A DNA stretch of 10,000 nt from NCBI GenBank assembly GCA_037039685.1, contig JAWNGF010000015.1, forward strand, positions 1-10,000, read 5' to 3'. The position numbers were made by a program, and so were the translations under genes. The stretch comes from Ceratobasidium sp. AG-K (taxonomy: Eukaryota; Basidiomycota; Agaricomycetes; Cantharellales; Ceratobasidiaceae). Position 1 is the stretch's first letter, and each line of letters starts with the position of its first letter. Below are positions 9,166-10,000 of the stretch, piece by piece. The notes beneath the pieces were generated by a model. That model made no database searches. It worked only from the letters and a program-made list of their open reading frames with translations, and had not been told where the DNA came from.

Positions 9166-10000
9166 ATGGCAGAAAACGGGAGTAGCCTCCGCCAACGAAA
9201 ACCAACGACGGCCTCGCAGCCTTCTGATGTTGGAAAACAGACCGATGCACGATTGGACAAGCACGAGACGTACGTTGACATGTTTTCCCTCGTATTTTTA
9301 GCTAATTTTTTGCAGGTACGAGTTTGGAGGACCGTGGGGCGTGACGGCGATGATATTTGGGTTCCCAGTGCTCATGTACTATCTGTGGATCTGCCTCTGG
9401 TTTTACGATGGTCAACTCGTCCGTCCAACGAGTGTAGACGACATCCAGCCGTTTTTGAACCGAATGTGGGGACACGTAGTTCAGGTGAGTTATTACATAT
9501 TCCTTCAGCTAATTCTAACTCGTAATAGAACGCGTATCCTACTCGCCACGCATTCAACATGTACACAGGTCTCATGATCTTCCAGCTCGCACTCGCATTT
9601 GTGATGCCCGGATACATCCAGGAGGGTCTCCCCGTACCATCTCTCGGCTACAAGACCCTCAAGTACAACTGCAATGCCCTGTCTTCGTTCTACGCCACCC
9701 TCGTCACCTGCGCAGCTCTTCACTGGACCGGCATCTTCCGTATGACCGAGATTATCGACAATTTCGGCGAGCTGATGACGGTTGCCATGATCTACGGCTT
9801 TGCTGTCAGCATCTTGGTTTATGTCTTGACCATCGTCTGCGGAGAGCCCATGCGCATGTCGGGCAACCTCATGTATGATTTCTTCATGTGAGTGGTCATA
9901 TATTTCTACTCAAACTGAAGACTAATGCGTCGTAGGGGCGCATGCTTGAACCCCCGCATTGGAAGCGTCGACCTCAAGATGTGGGCCGAAGTTCGCATCC
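9166..10000 (+). CDS. ERG4: Delta(24(24(1)))-sterol reductase (sterol C-24(28) reductase), 5' part, runs off the window
   Basis: Last enzyme of ergosterol synthesis: reduces the C24(28) double bond of ergosta-5,7,22,24(28)-tetraenol with NADPH in the endoplasmic reticulum membrane. Exons 9166-9269, 9316-9484, 9529-9887 and 9936-10000 (open at the edge) encode the first 232 residues; introns are 46, 44 and 48 bp with CTAAT/CTAAC branch sites. A hydrophilic N-terminus of 34 residues leads into Y36-E-F-G-G, the conserved entry to the first helix, then VLMYYLWICLWFYDGQL. Further hydrophobic segments include MYTGLMIFQLALAFVMPGYI and LMTVAMIYGFAVSILVYVLT. The ERG4/ERG24 family signature GNLMYDFFMGACLNPR is at aa 203-218, assembled across the third intron (the M codon is split AT|G). 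YEFGG and FRMTEIIDNFGELMT favour ERG4 over the related C-14 reductase ERG24. The catalytic C-terminal part is outside the window. Confidence 0.95.

Overview
This window is a chromosome end from a filamentous basidiomycete fungus, most likely an Agaricomycete. A Rhizoctonia/Ceratobasidium-type genome is my best guess, from recalled family abundance only. It begins with a perfect 5-bp telomeric tract, (CCTAA)16, which is TTAGG on the other strand. Three spliced protein-coding genes follow, all on the + strand and all reading away from the telomere. The fungal call rests on many very short GT-AG introns (44-66 bp) with CTAAC/CTGAC/CTAAT-like branch sites, on the families present (a DUF6535 membrane protein and a DUF4470 + MYND zinc-finger protein), and on the ergosterol gene ERG4.

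Layout. 1-80: telomere repeat. 164-4040: an eight-exon gene for a multi-pass DUF6535 membrane protein, starting less than 100 bp from the telomere. Its first transmembrane helix is assembled from several tiny exons, including a 5-nt microexon (753-757). It also has a 51-bp intron (1297-1347) that stays open in frame if unspliced. 4041-5227: about 1.2 kb without a recognisable gene, holding a cluster of CCTAAT/ATTAGG-like motifs at about 4390-4590. 5228-8870: a four-exon gene for a 1162-aa protein with an N-terminal DUF4470 domain and a C-terminal MYND zinc finger, followed by an AATAAA signal. 8871-9165: short intergenic region with a CACGTG E-box. 9166 to the right edge: the 5' part of ERG4, encoding the last enzyme of ergosterol synthesis.

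I see no shared pathway linking the genes. The first two belong to fungal families of unknown function, while ERG4 is a core metabolic gene that happens to lie within 10 kb of the telomere. Both reconstructed complete genes give coding lengths divisible by three with matching intron phases. That supports the exon models, although the first exon of the telomere-proximal gene is uncertain.
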